Assembly (NCBI RefSeq): GCF_035975855.1
Contig: NZ_CP109055.1
Span: forward strand, 4,526,001-4,590,000
Reading direction: 5' to 3'
Origin: Streptomyces sp. NBC_01304
GTDB taxonomy: Bacteria; Actinomycetota; Actinomycetes; Streptomycetales; Streptomycetaceae
Length of the DNA stretch: 64,000 nucleotides
Each line of letters begins with the position of its first letter. Position 1 is the first letter of the stretch. Below the pieces are notes generated by a model. That model searched no databases. It worked only from the letters and a program-made list of their open reading frames with translations, and was not told the DNA's origin. The translations under genes and the position numbers were made by a program. Below are positions 35,148 to 43,459 of this stretch, in pieces.

Positions 35148-35791
35148 CTCGTCTCACCCAGCGTCCGCGACCCGTCATCCGTCACACGCCCCGGCCCGAC
35201 CTGCTCCGCGAGCCGCTTCAGCCCGCGGTACGCCGCGGTCCGCACGGCCCCCGGACGCTTGCCGAGGACCCGGGCGGTCGAGGGCCCGTCGAGCCCGACC
35301 ACGACCCGGAGCAGCACCGCCTCCGCCTGGTCCCGTGGCAGCCCGGCGATCAGTTCGAGCGCCGCACCGGTGGAGATCGACTCCAGCGCTTCCGCCGACG
35401 TGTCGCGCCCGTCCGGCAGTTCGAGCAGATCCTGCTCGAGCCCAGATGCCCGCGGCCTTACCTTCAGCCGGCGCAGATGATCGAGGGCCCGGTGCCGCGC
35501 GATGGTCGCGGTCCAGCCGCGAAATCCGGCCCCGTCGCCCCGGAACCGCCCGAGGTCCCGCGCGATCTCCAGCCAGGCCTCGGCCGCGACGTCCTCGGCC
35601 TCGTCCCCGACGAGTCCGCGCAGGTACCCGAGCATGCCCGGCTGCACCAGCCGGTACGCGACCTCGAAGGCCCCCTCGTCCCCCTCCTGGGCCCGCGCCA
35701 CAGCCGCGCCCAGCTCCTCGTCGAACGCTTTCCCACGACGACGAGGCTCCGCTCCCTGCCCCACGCGTTCCTCTTCGTACGGATGCGGCAC
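35144..35791 (-). CDS. ECF sigma factor 2
   Basis: A 215-residue ECF sigma factor paralogous to the one at 33317: GYLRGLVGDEAEDVAAEAW, WTATIARHRALDHLRRLK, LIAGLPRDQAEAVLLRVVVGLDGPSTARVLGKRPGAVRTAAYRGL. GTG 35791 is the start used. The stop overlaps the partner gene by ATGA. It diverges from a PGRP amidase gene at 36004, and the 212-bp intergenic region holds several GTTGTAC/CGGGTG-type dyads. Confidence 0.87.
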   Translation of the reverse strand: MPHPYEEERVGQGAEPRRRGKAFDEELGAAVARAQEGDEGAFEVAYRLVQPGMLGYLRGLVGDEAEDVAAEAWLEIARDLGRFRGDGAGFRGWTATIARHRALDHLRRLKVRPRASGLEQDLLELPDGRDTSAEALESISTGAALELIAGLPRDQAEAVLLRVVVGLDGPSTARVLGKRPGAVRTAAYRGLKRLAEQVGPGRVTDDGSRTLGETR

Positions 35792-35952
35792 CGGTCACCG
35801 TGCCCATGTCTCCCCACGGGCTACTGCGCCACGGCACACAGAAACGTCACAGGTTCCGGCCCCCGCCAGGTGGACCGCCTCCCACTGAGTGACGTGAGCC
35901 ACATCCGCACAACGTGTGACGTTCTTCGGAGGTCTACCGCTGAATGGAACGA

Positions 35953-35969
35953 CACCCGTACAACGGGTG
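35953..35969. promoter_or_regulatory. CACCCG-tacaa-CGGGTG dyad before the amidase gene
   Basis: A perfect 6-5-6 inverted repeat 35 bp before the amidase start and in the divergent promoter region shared with ECF sigma factor 2. Candidate regulator site; no assigned protein. Confidence 0.35.
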
Positions 35970-36003
35970 AGGTATTTGTGAACTTCAGTGAGGGGTGGGG
36001 TGT

Positions 36004-38772
36004 GTGAGCCCGCGGGCAGAACGCACAAAGCGGAACAGGTCGACCAAGCACGCGTATCAGCCACTGAGCCTGAAGCGCCGCGCCTGGCTGACCATCGGGG
36101 CCGTCGTGCTGGGGGGCGCGGGCGCGGTCACGTACGCCACTGCCGGACAGAGCGACAGCACCGACGCCGCGGGCGAGCGCACCAAGCGTCCCGCCGAGGT
36201 GCACGACATCGCGCTCAAGGCCGACGGCAGCGACGAGCGGGAGCTGCCGCGTACCGGGACCGAACTGTTCTCGCTGCTCGGTGTCTCGTGGGACGGGGCC
36301 AAGAAGGAGCTGGACGGCACCGCTCAGGTGCGGACCCGGTCCGTGGAGACCGGACAGTGGAGCGGCTGGCAGGGGCTCGACCTGGAGCTGCACCTGCCCG
36401 AGGAGGGCGTCGCCCCGGCCGGGCTGCGGGCCGCCTCCGAGCCGCTCTGGGTCGGACCGTCCGACGGCGTCGAGGTACAGGTCGTGGCCGCCGACGGAAC
36501 GGCAAGTGCCGCACTGCCCAAGGGGCTTGAGGTCAATCTGGTCGACCCGGGCGTGACCGCCAAGGAGGCCGCGAACCCGGCTCTGAAGGAGGGCACGACG
36601 CCCGCCGCCTACCCCGCCGAGCCGGTCGCGTACGCCGAAGAGGAGACCCCGACTCCGACCCCGGACCCGGGCACCTCCACCCCACAAGAGCCGCCCTCCG
36701 GCCCGGAGACCCCGCCGACGGGCGACCCGGCGACCAGTTCCCCCGCGCCGAGCGACTCGGGCACCCCGACGGCCTCGCCGTCGCCCACCCCGACCAAGCC
36801 GGTCCCGCTCCCGTCCACGGTGAAGCGCCCGCCGATCACCAGCAGGGCCGCGTGGGGCGCCGACGAGTCGATCGTCGACGACCCGGCCGAGTACATCGAC
36901 AAGGTCCAGGCGGTCTTCATCCACCACACGGTGGGCGCCAACAACTACTCCTGCGCCGAGTCGGCCTCCCTGGTGCGCGGCGTCATGGAGTACCACGTCA
37001 ACGTCAACAAGTGGAACGACCTCGGCTACAACTTCCTGGTCGACAAGTGCGGCCAGATCTTCGAGGGCCGAGGCGGCGGCGCCGACCTGCCGGTCAAGGG
37101 CGCGCACACCGTCGGCTACAACTCGTACTCGACGGGCATCGCGCTGCTCGGCGACTTCGAGGGCGATGCCGCCCAGAACATCCCGGCGGGCAAGCCCACC
37201 CGGGCCGCCCTGGAGTCGGCGTCGCGGGTCGCGGCCTGGAAGCTCGGCCAGTACGCGGGCGACCCCAAGGGCAAGGTAACGCTGCAGCAGATCCTGACGG
37301 ACGCCAACGGCGACCCGCACAACGGTGAGTTGAAGTCCTTCAACGTCATCTCGGGCCACAAGGACGGCTACGCCACCCAGTGCCCCGGCGCGAACCTCTA
37401 CTCGAAGCTGGGCACGATCCGCGACCTCACCGCGAGCCCGCTGAAGAACGCGGCCGCCGCGACCGCCGACTTCAACCGTGACGGCATCAACGACATGGTC
37501 GCCGGCACCCCGAAGGCCTCGGGCAGCGCCGGCTCCCTGACCGTCGTCCCCGGCGGCCTGAACGGCCCGGTCGCCGGCTCGAAGAAGACGATCACCCAGT
37601 CCAGCCCGGACGTCCCCGGCGCCAACGAGGCCGGCGACAACTTCGGCGCCTCGAACGCCTGGGGCGACATCAACGGCGACGGCTACGCGGACCTCGCGAT
37701 CGGCGTCCCCGGCGAGGACGACACGTCCGGCCACGCGGACCGCGGTGCAGTAACGATCCTCTACGGCCCGGCCCTGAACACCGGCACGTCCTACACCCTG
37801 GACGACGGATTCCACGCCACCGGCGGCAAGTTCGGCTCGACCGTCGCGGTCGCGGACTTCAACTCCGACGGCAAGGCCGACGTCTTCACGGTCGCGCCCG
37901 GCACCGGCGGCAGCTGGGACGTCCGGACCAGCGACACCTCGAGCATGGGCGGCGCCCTGACCGGCTCGTCCGGCGCACTGCAGTCGGTCGACTCGGCGAC
38001 GGGCGACTTCAACAAGGACGGCTACGCGGACGTCGCCCTCAACTACCGCGACCCGGCAGGCAAGGGCTACGTCACCTGGTTCAAGGGCTCGCGCTCGGGC
38101 CTGAGCAAGCAGGGCGTCCTGTCGGGCGTGAAGGGCGGCCGCTCGATCACGGCGGGCGACTTCAACGGCAACGGCTTCGACGACATCGTCATCGGCCAGC
38201 CGTACGCCTCCGAGTCCGCCGGCAACTCTGGCGGCCAGGTCGTCATGCTCCCGGGCACGGCGACCGGCTTCACGACCACCGGCATGCGTACGGTCACCCA
38301 GTCCACGGCCGGCGTCCCCGGCGCCTCCGAGTCGGGCGACGGCTTCGGCTACTCGGTCTCGGCCGGCGACTTCAACGCCGACGGCCGCGCGGACCTGCTC
38401 GTCGGCGGCCCCGGCGAGGACATCACCCGCACCACGTCCCGCAAGGACGCCGGTGCGACCTGGCTCCTGAAGTCCGACTCCGGTGGCATCACGGGCACTT
38501 CGTCCCGCGACTTCAGCCAGGACACGGCCGGCATCCCCGGCTCGACGGAGGCGGGCGACCGCTTCGGCTCGTCCGTCACGCTGTCGGACCTGAGCGGGTA
38601 CGGCCGGGCGGACGTGGCGATCGGCGCGGACGGCGAGGACGCGGGCAACGGCACGATCCTCCAGCTGGACAGCACCAGCTCGGGCATCTCGCTCACGAAC
38701 CCGGTGTATTACTCGAGCTCGGTGCTCAAGACACCGGCGGGGGCCCGGCTGGGCCAGACCTTGGCGCCGTAA
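36004..38772 (+). CDS. Secreted PGRP-type N-acetylmuramoyl-L-alanine amidase with FG-GAP repeats
   Basis: A 922-residue exported protein. An N-terminal membrane helix or signal follows a basic stretch (RRAWLTIGAVVLGGAGAVTYA, ending near residue 45). A beta-rich region (about 70-180) and a Pro/Thr linker (about 210-270) come next. The PGRP/Amidase_2 domain (about 275-470) has VQAVFIHHTVGAN with zinc His, WNDLGYNFLVD and NVISGHKDGYATQCPGANLY (His ... Cys). The C-terminal 450 residues form about seven FG-GAP/VCBS calcium-loop repeats (D-x-N-x-D-G), probably a beta-propeller for wall or surface binding. GTG 36004 is preferred over GTG 35995 for its spacing to GAGG. It should cleave the amide linking stem peptide to MurNAc. 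Confidence 0.88.
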   Translation: MSPRAERTKRNRSTKHAYQPLSLKRRAWLTIGAVVLGGAGAVTYATAGQSDSTDAAGERTKRPAEVHDIALKADGSDERELPRTGTELFSLLGVSWDGAKKELDGTAQVRTRSVETGQWSGWQGLDLELHLPEEGVAPAGLRAASEPLWVGPSDGVEVQVVAADGTASAALPKGLEVNLVDPGVTAKEAANPALKEGTTPAAYPAEPVAYAEEETPTPTPDPGTSTPQEPPSGPETPPTGDPATSSPAPSDSGTPTASPSPTPTKPVPLPSTVKRPPITSRAAWGADESIVDDPAEYIDKVQAVFIHHTVGANNYSCAESASLVRGVMEYHVNVNKWNDLGYNFLVDKCGQIFEGRGGGADLPVKGAHTVGYNSYSTGIALLGDFEGDAAQNIPAGKPTRAALESASRVAAWKLGQYAGDPKGKVTLQQILTDANGDPHNGELKSFNVISGHKDGYATQCPGANLYSKLGTIRDLTASPLKNAAAATADFNRDGINDMVAGTPKASGSAGSLTVVPGGLNGPVAGSKKTITQSSPDVPGANEAGDNFGASNAWGDINGDGYADLAIGVPGEDDTSGHADRGAVTILYGPALNTGTSYTLDDGFHATGGKFGSTVAVADFNSDGKADVFTVAPGTGGSWDVRTSDTSSMGGALTGSSGALQSVDSATGDFNKDGYADVALNYRDPAGKGYVTWFKGSRSGLSKQGVLSGVKGGRSITAGDFNGNGFDDIVIGQPYASESAGNSGGQVVMLPGTATGFTTTGMRTVTQSTAGVPGASESGDGFGYSVSAGDFNADGRADLLVGGPGEDITRTTSRKDAGATWLLKSDSGGITGTSSRDFSQDTAGIPGSTEAGDRFGSSVTLSDLSGYGRADVAIGADGEDAGNGTILQLDSTSSGISLTNPVYYSSSVLKTPAGARLGQTLAP

Positions 38773-38796
38773 GAGCTGTTTGTTCGTTCGTACGTC

Positions 38797-38836
38797 ACGA
38801 CGGCCGGGCTCTCCTCGCGGAGGGGCCGGCCGTCGT
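38797..38836 (+). terminator. Hairpin terminator after the amidase
   Basis: ACGACGGCCGG (38797-38807) pairs with CCGGCCGTCGT (38826-38836), 24 nt after the stop codon. Confidence 0.7.
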
Positions 38837-38912
38837 CGCGTACCGGCACCCGGTGCGACGATGAACGACCGCCCGTCCGCCCCGCCCCGCCCCGGATCCT
38901 GGGAGACCCCCT

Positions 38913-39740
38913 GTGCCCGCCGCTCGCCCCCGCCTCCTCTACGTCACCGACCTCGCCTACCCCGCCCGCGGGCGCCGCTACTGCGACGAGGACATCGCCC
39001 TCACTGCCCGCCTCCGCGAGGACTTCGACCTCGCCCTGTGCCACCCCCTGGACGCGACGGCCCTGATGGACGCCCACGACGCGGTGGTGGTCCGCAACAG
39101 CGGCCCGGTCCTGCACTACCAGGAGGCGTACGACACGTTCCGCACGGAGGCACTCCGCCGCGGCACCCGCGTCTACAACCCCTTGTCCGGCCGGGCCGAC
39201 ATGGCGGGCAAGCAGTACCTCCTCGACCTGACCGCGGCCGGCTACCCGGTCATCCCGACGGTCGACCGCCCCCAGGATCTCGACCGCCTGCCTCTCGTCG
39301 ACTCGTACGCGGTCAAACCGAAGGCGGGCGCGGACTCGATAGGCCTGACCTTTGTGGGGCGCGAGGAACTGCCCGGCCTCACCTACGACGACACCGTCCT
39401 GGTCCAGCCGCGCATCGACTTCCGCTACGAGGTGTCCTTCTACTACGTCGACGACACCTTCCAGTACGCGCTCAACGCCCCCGACCCCGCCCGCCGTTGG
39501 GACCTCCAGCCGTACGAGGCCACGGAGGCGGACCTCGACTTCGCGCGGCGCTTCATCGACTGGAACACGCTCGACCACGGCATCCAGCGGGTCGACGCCT
39601 GTCGCACCCAGGAGGGGGAGCTGTTGCTGGTGGAGTTGGAGGACCTGAATCCGTACCTGTCGCTCGACCTCGTTCCCGAGGAAACCCAGGTCGGGTTCGT
39701 ACGCAGCATGAAGACATCACTGCACCGGTTCCTGTCATGA
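38913..39740 (+). CDS. ATP-grasp domain protein
   Basis: A 275-residue cytosolic protein with the ATP-grasp fold. Its N-terminal domain (RLLYVTDLAYPARGRRYCDEDIALTARL) is followed by the ATP-binding part with YAVKPKAGADSIGL (Lys), TVLVQPRIDFRYEVSFYYVDD and the metal site LLLVELEDLNPYLSLD (E-x-E-x-x-N-P). These enzymes ligate a carboxylate to an amine or thiol through an acyl phosphate; the substrate here is unknown. The GTG at 38913 is used. The stop overlaps the ATG of the next, broken gene (ATGA), so the two were once coupled. Confidence 0.8.
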   Translation: MPAARPRLLYVTDLAYPARGRRYCDEDIALTARLREDFDLALCHPLDATALMDAHDAVVVRNSGPVLHYQEAYDTFRTEALRRGTRVYNPLSGRADMAGKQYLLDLTAAGYPVIPTVDRPQDLDRLPLVDSYAVKPKAGADSIGLTFVGREELPGLTYDDTVLVQPRIDFRYEVSFYYVDDTFQYALNAPDPARRWDLQPYEATEADLDFARRFIDWNTLDHGIQRVDACRTQEGELLLVELEDLNPYLSLDLVPEETQVGFVRSMKTSLHRFLS

Positions 39741-40092
39741 CTCAAATGGAACTCCTGGCGCTGATCGGCGAGTTGGCATCCGATTCAGCGCGGCACCTGA
39801 CGTGCCCCAGGGCGGGCCATTCCGCCGGGCACCTCTGCCTCGATCCGCCGGGCACCTCTGCCTCGATCCCTCCGGAGAGTCCCTCCTCGAAATGCGCGCC
39901 TGGGCCCACGACGACTGGTGGATCGGCTGCGGGGTGGTCCAGGAAGCGGACGGGCCAACCGTCGTGGCCCTGGCGGCGGCTCCTCGCCGTCACCAGCCGG
40001 CCCCGGCCACCCCGGCCACGGCCCGAGCTCCAGTACCGGAGCCCGGGCCGTCGCTGTCGTCAATCCAGGCTGAGAACCACAGCCGTTTCTAG
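39737..40092 (+). pseudogene. Small gene broken by a 23-bp tandem duplication
   Basis: ATG 39737 overlaps the ATP-grasp stop. The frame reads MTQMELLALIGELASDSARH ... AGHLCLDP and then shifts, because 23 bases (39821-39843) are exactly repeated at 39844-39866. Removing one copy restores a single frame of 110 residues that continues SGESLLEMRAWAHDDWWIGCGVVQEADGPTVVALAAA and ends at 40092. The intact product would be a small soluble protein with a Trp-rich centre; I do not recognise the family. The identical copies imply a recent event. Confidence 0.7.
39821..39866. repeat. 23-bp perfect tandem duplication
   Basis: Two adjacent identical 23-mers starting TCCGCCGGGCACC. Because 23 is not divisible by three, the duplication shifts the reading frame of the small gene. 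Confidence 0.85.
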
Positions 40093-40613
40093 GGCAGGAA
40101 TTCCCAGAACGTCCCATCAGGCGCACGGTCGCGAGAACACAGCGTCACGTCCCTACCTTCGAGATAAGCCAGCAGCCACTCGCTGAACGTCATCGCGTAG
40201 AGAGTCCACGCCGGACTATCCATCTCCTGAACCACGACTCGCCATGGCGAAGCAGGGCTTTCAGGAACACGAAGGAAAACCGCCTCCCCCGTCGTAGCCG
40301 TCGCCACCGGCATCAATTCGCCAGGGTTCGCTCCTACCGGACTCGGCAGGAATTCCGCCATGTCCTCCTCGCTCCAGAGCTCTAGGTCCCCCCTGATCAT
40401 CGTCCCCAGATCATGCAGAAGATGACCGGCCGGGTGCTTCAGATACAACTGCCCGTTGATCTCGATCGAGCCATATGCATCGACGATCTCACGGAATTCG
40501 ACAGGAAATTCGACACCGAGTTCCTGCTGAAGCGCCAGCCACGGCTCCGGGTCCGACGAATTGAACTGGGGCGCACCCAACAAGGCTTGTATCTCTGAAA
40601 ATGTCGCCACCAC
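40089..40613 (-). CDS. SMI1/KNR4 (SUKH) family protein
   Basis: A 174-residue protein with SUKH/SMI1 features: LALQQELGVEFPVEFREIVDAYGSIEING near the N-terminus, an acidic middle, and a C-terminal WRVVVQEMDSPAWTLYAMTFSEWLLAYLEG strand-helix. SUKH proteins are often immunity proteins to polymorphic toxins, but many stand alone. The GTG at 40613 (or 40610) follows AGGAGG by 6 nt and shares a base with the TAG of the upstream fragment (TAGTG). GC content is visibly lower than in neighbours, suggesting acquisition. No toxin is nearby. Confidence 0.72.
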   Translation of the reverse strand: MVATFSEIQALLGAPQFNSSDPEPWLALQQELGVEFPVEFREIVDAYGSIEINGQLYLKHPAGHLLHDLGTMIRGDLELWSEEDMAEFLPSPVGANPGELMPVATATTGEAVFLRVPESPASPWRVVVQEMDSPAWTLYAMTFSEWLLAYLEGRDVTLCSRDRAPDGTFWEFLP

Positions 40614-40774
40614 TAGCCCCCTCCTAACAAGTCGACCCACTCCGTGCCGGCCCTCCGCACGAGGACTTCTCCGACATAGGCGCAGAAAGCAATACCTTCC
40701 GGATGCGGCGGAGGTTCAGCAGAAAGCCCCCAGGACGGCCAATTCAGAGAGTCAATTGCAGCGGGATCTAATGC
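40613..40774 (-). pseudogene. Truncated paralogue of the gene at 40768, coupled to the SUKH gene
   Basis: The frame ending at TAG 40613 contains EGIAFCAYVGEVLVRRAGTEW, matching GFGAYAGEVLVRQAGAVW of the next gene upstream, then stops soon after. No proper start is visible outside the overlapping 3' end of that gene; upstream in frame there is only a chance lipobox-like ALVLGCVAGC (GTG 40882). It looks like a partial tandem duplicate whose stop still overlaps the SUKH start. Confidence 0.45.
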
Positions 40775-41181
40775 AGTTGGGTCCCATCCCCCTCCCCCAC
40801 ACCCCGCAACGCATCCCAGCACAAGAGCCGTAACGACCCCTCCCCCTCGAAACACAGCCGCGCCTCCTCCACCGGATCCCACAGCCGGCCGTCCGCCGTG
40901 CGTACCCGGCAGCCGCCGTACGCCTCCTCCCAGACCGCGCCCGCCTGACGGACCAGCACCTCGCCCGCGTACGCCCCGAAGCCGCGCAGCGTCGTCGCGA
41001 TCGCCTCGTGCGGCGGGTTCTCGCGGCGGATTTCGGCGATGAGGCGGTCCAGGCTCCAGAGGCTGGTCGGGGTGTAGTCGAGGCGCAGCCGGGCGCCCTC
41101 ACGGAGCATGGAGACCGTGTCGGCGGCCCAGCGGGTGGGCTTGGCGGGGGTGGGGCGCGGGGTCTGGTGTGGTGGGGTCAC
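40768..41181 (-). CDS. Hypothetical protein
   Basis: A 137-residue protein starting at GTG 41181. A Pro/Thr-rich N-terminus precedes a compact domain with SLWSLDRLIAEIRRENPPHE, AYAGEVLVRQAGAVWEEAYG and RLWDPVEEARLCFEGEGSLR. I do not recognise the family. The SUKH gene and a truncated copy of this domain follow on the same strand, suggesting a small co-inherited group. Confidence 0.55.
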   Translation of the reverse strand: MTPPHQTPRPTPAKPTRWAADTVSMLREGARLRLDYTPTSLWSLDRLIAEIRRENPPHEAIATTLRGFGAYAGEVLVRQAGAVWEEAYGGCRVRTADGRLWDPVEEARLCFEGEGSLRLLCWDALRGVGEGDGTQLH

Positions 41182-41298
41182 GTAAGTGCAGAGCGCAGGC
41201 CGGGCGGAGATCGTCACTCGGCGCGCGGGGTGTGACGCGCGGGGAACGCCCCGCGCTGTAGAGGTGTCCGGCTGCACCCCCGTACGACCGAAGGCACC

Positions 41299-42087
41299 GT
41301 GAACAACGTGAACCACATGCGCGTACGCCCCCTCGTCGCCGGCCTCGCCGCCCTCGCCTCGCTCACCCTCGTCGCGGGCTGCTCGGGCTCGGACTCGGAC
41401 TCGGATTCCGGGAAGGGCGGCAAGCAGCACGGCTCGCAGCAGCGGCAGCCCGAGCCGACCTCCACCAAGGCCGAGGCGAAGGCCAAGGGCGACGCCACGG
41501 CCGTCCTCGGCGAGGCCCGGCTGAAGGCCGCCCTGGTCACCGAAGCGGAGGCGAAGGACAAGGGCTACACGGCCGTGGACAACGACGCCAAGGCGGCCCG
41601 CCCCACCGCCGGCAGGCCCGAGTGCCGCGCGCTCGCCGACGCGACGGCGTCCGGCGTCGAGCGCACCCCGGCCGCGAAGGCGTGGACGAGCCGTTCGTAC
41701 GGGTCGACGACATCGGCGGGGCTCGCCGTCACGACCGTCCTCATGTCGTACGAGGGTGTGGGGGCGGCCCGGACCGTCGCGGATCTGCGTACGGCCATCG
41801 GGGCCTGCGGGTCGGGGTTCAAGACGAGGGGGAACAGCGACGGTTCGACGCTGACGTATGTATCCGTGCGGAGCGGGAAGGCGCCCGAGGGCGGCGACGA
41901 GGCCCTGGCCTGGACGATGACCGGTGAGGCGCAGGGGCAGCGGGTGCCGCTGAACTGGACCGCCGTACGGGAAGGCGACACCGTGGCGCTGTTTCTCACC
42001 ATCCACCGGACCGACCCCGCAGGGGCCAAGTTGCCGCAGGACCTACTGGACGCGCAGCTGGCGAAGCTCTCGGCGGCGGGGAAGTAG
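41299..42087 (+). CDS. Putative lipoprotein
   Basis: A 262-residue lipoprotein from GTG 41299 (GAAGG ribosome site). The signal peptide ends with the lipobox T-L-V-A-G-C (Cys about residue 31), then a Ser/Asp repeat and a Gln/Lys-rich linker to residue 70. The globular part (about 75-262) has two Cys (PECRAL and IGACGSG) and resembles the sensor-type or PknH-like domains of actinobacterial lipoproteins. Function unknown. The next gene follows after 5 nt. Confidence 0.75.
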   Translation: MNNVNHMRVRPLVAGLAALASLTLVAGCSGSDSDSDSGKGGKQHGSQQRQPEPTSTKAEAKAKGDATAVLGEARLKAALVTEAEAKDKGYTAVDNDAKAARPTAGRPECRALADATASGVERTPAAKAWTSRSYGSTTSAGLAVTTVLMSYEGVGAARTVADLRTAIGACGSGFKTRGNSDGSTLTYVSVRSGKAPEGGDEALAWTMTGEAQGQRVPLNWTAVREGDTVALFLTIHRTDPAGAKLPQDLLDAQLAKLSAAGK

Positions 42088-42092
42088 GGGGC

Positions 42093-42596
42093 GTGAGCAT
42101 GTACTTCCATCTGCGAGCAGTGCCGCCCGGCGAGCTGCGCGGCGATGTCCCTTGGTTCGAGGGGCTGTTCGCCGATGACTGGGACGCGGTGCGCGAGCGC
42201 TGCGCCGAGCATCGGGAAGTGGTACTCGACAAGAGGTACGTATCGGTGGACGAGCTCTACACCGGCACCAGAGGCCGCCCGGGCACGGGCGAGTTCCGGG
42301 ACCTGCCGGTGCTCGGCGCCGGGCAGGTGATCCCGCGCGAGGACGAGCGGATGCCGCCCTTCGTGGTGCTCGGGCCCGAACTGGTCGCCCGGGCAACGGA
42401 GTTCCTCGTCGGCGCGGACTTCGCGGAGCTGTGGCGGGCCCGGCTCGAGGACCACACGGCCTGGCACGGCGCGCCCGAGCCCGAGGCGGCGGCCGCCTGG
42501 CGGGACGATCTCGCACAGGCACACCGTGAGTTGACGGAGTTCTATGTGCGGGCGGCGGAGGCCGGGGACGTCGTCGTGAAGACGCTGCTCATCTAG
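42093..42596 (+). CDS. DUF1877-family protein
   Basis: A 167-residue soluble protein from GTG 42093. The start SMYFHLRAVPPGELRGD, the middle VSVDELYTGTRGRP and the helical C-terminus (AHRELTEFYVRAAEAGDVVVKTLL) are typical of DUF1877 proteins. No biochemical function is established. It may be co-transcribed with the lipoprotein gene 5 nt upstream. Confidence 0.7.
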   Translation: MSMYFHLRAVPPGELRGDVPWFEGLFADDWDAVRERCAEHREVVLDKRYVSVDELYTGTRGRPGTGEFRDLPVLGAGQVIPREDERMPPFVVLGPELVARATEFLVGADFAELWRARLEDHTAWHGAPEPEAAAAWRDDLAQAHRELTEFYVRAAEAGDVVVKTLLI

Positions 42597-42650
42597 CTCA
42601 TCCATCTCATCCAGGCCCCACGCCGCTTCCGGGCCGCCGGCCCTGCGCGC

Positions 42651-43397
42651 TCAAACGTGCGTGTCGGCAGGCGAGTTGGGCGCCGCGACGAGCCGGTCAC
42701 CGTACCGGTCCTCGGCCGTCCGCTGCCGGTACGCGCCGATCTCCGGACCCGAGAGGATCAGCGTGAGGACGGGGTGGTCGAGGGCGTCGTTGGAGGGCGA
42801 GGGCTTCGACGTGTTCAGGTCCTCGATGGTGAGCCCCGGGCAGACCGCCCGCGCGGGGAGCTCCACCTCCACCAGGACGTCCCGGTCCCGGTGTATCCGG
42901 AAGGCTCCGGACGCGGGGGACTTCAAGGGCTTGCCCAGGACGTCCCCGACCGCGGTGACCCGCAGCCCTTCACCGGTCGCGATGCGCCCCTGTCCGTGCG
43001 GCCCGAACACCTCGACGGCGCCGCGCAGTTCGGGGATCCGACCGGCCGATCCCTTGGGGGACTTGAGCAGCAGGGGCTCGTCCTCGGCCGCGACGGTCGC
43101 GTTGACGATGAAGCGGCCGCGGTCCTTGGCCTTGAGCTTGTGATAGCCGTAACTGCGCACCGTGAGTCGCAGGCTGCCGCCCGCTTCCTCCCGGACCATG
43201 CCGCCCTTCCCGCATCGCGAGAGGCGCGCCTTCCCGCCGCCGGGCAGCGCCGCGTCGGCGCCGGCCCGCACGGGCGCCGGGCCCGACGGATCGTCTCCGC
43301 CGCCCCCGTCGACGTACAGCAGGAGCCCCAACAGCCCGGCGACCGGCACCGCGAGCACTCCCCACGACCGCCACGAAACCCGCCCCGCCCGAAACAC
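42651..43397 (-). CDS. Hypothetical single-pass membrane protein
   Basis: 248 residues from GTG 43397. An N-terminal helix (WGVLAVPVAGLLGLLLYVDG) anchors an extracytoplasmic domain with two Cys (LSRCGKGG and RAVCPGLT) and basic beta-strand segments. I do not recognise the family. Convergent with the DUF1877 gene. Confidence 0.6.
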   Translation of the reverse strand: MFRAGRVSWRSWGVLAVPVAGLLGLLLYVDGGGGDDPSGPAPVRAGADAALPGGGKARLSRCGKGGMVREEAGGSLRLTVRSYGYHKLKAKDRGRFIVNATVAAEDEPLLLKSPKGSAGRIPELRGAVEVFGPHGQGRIATGEGLRVTAVGDVLGKPLKSPASGAFRIHRDRDVLVEVELPARAVCPGLTIEDLNTSKPSPSNDALDHPVLTLILSGPEIGAYRQRTAEDRYGDRLVAAPNSPADTHV

Positions 43398-43459
43398 TCG
43401 GCCCCCTCTGTGCCCCTCAGACCCGCGCCCTCAGACCCGCGCCCTCAGACCTGCGGCTC

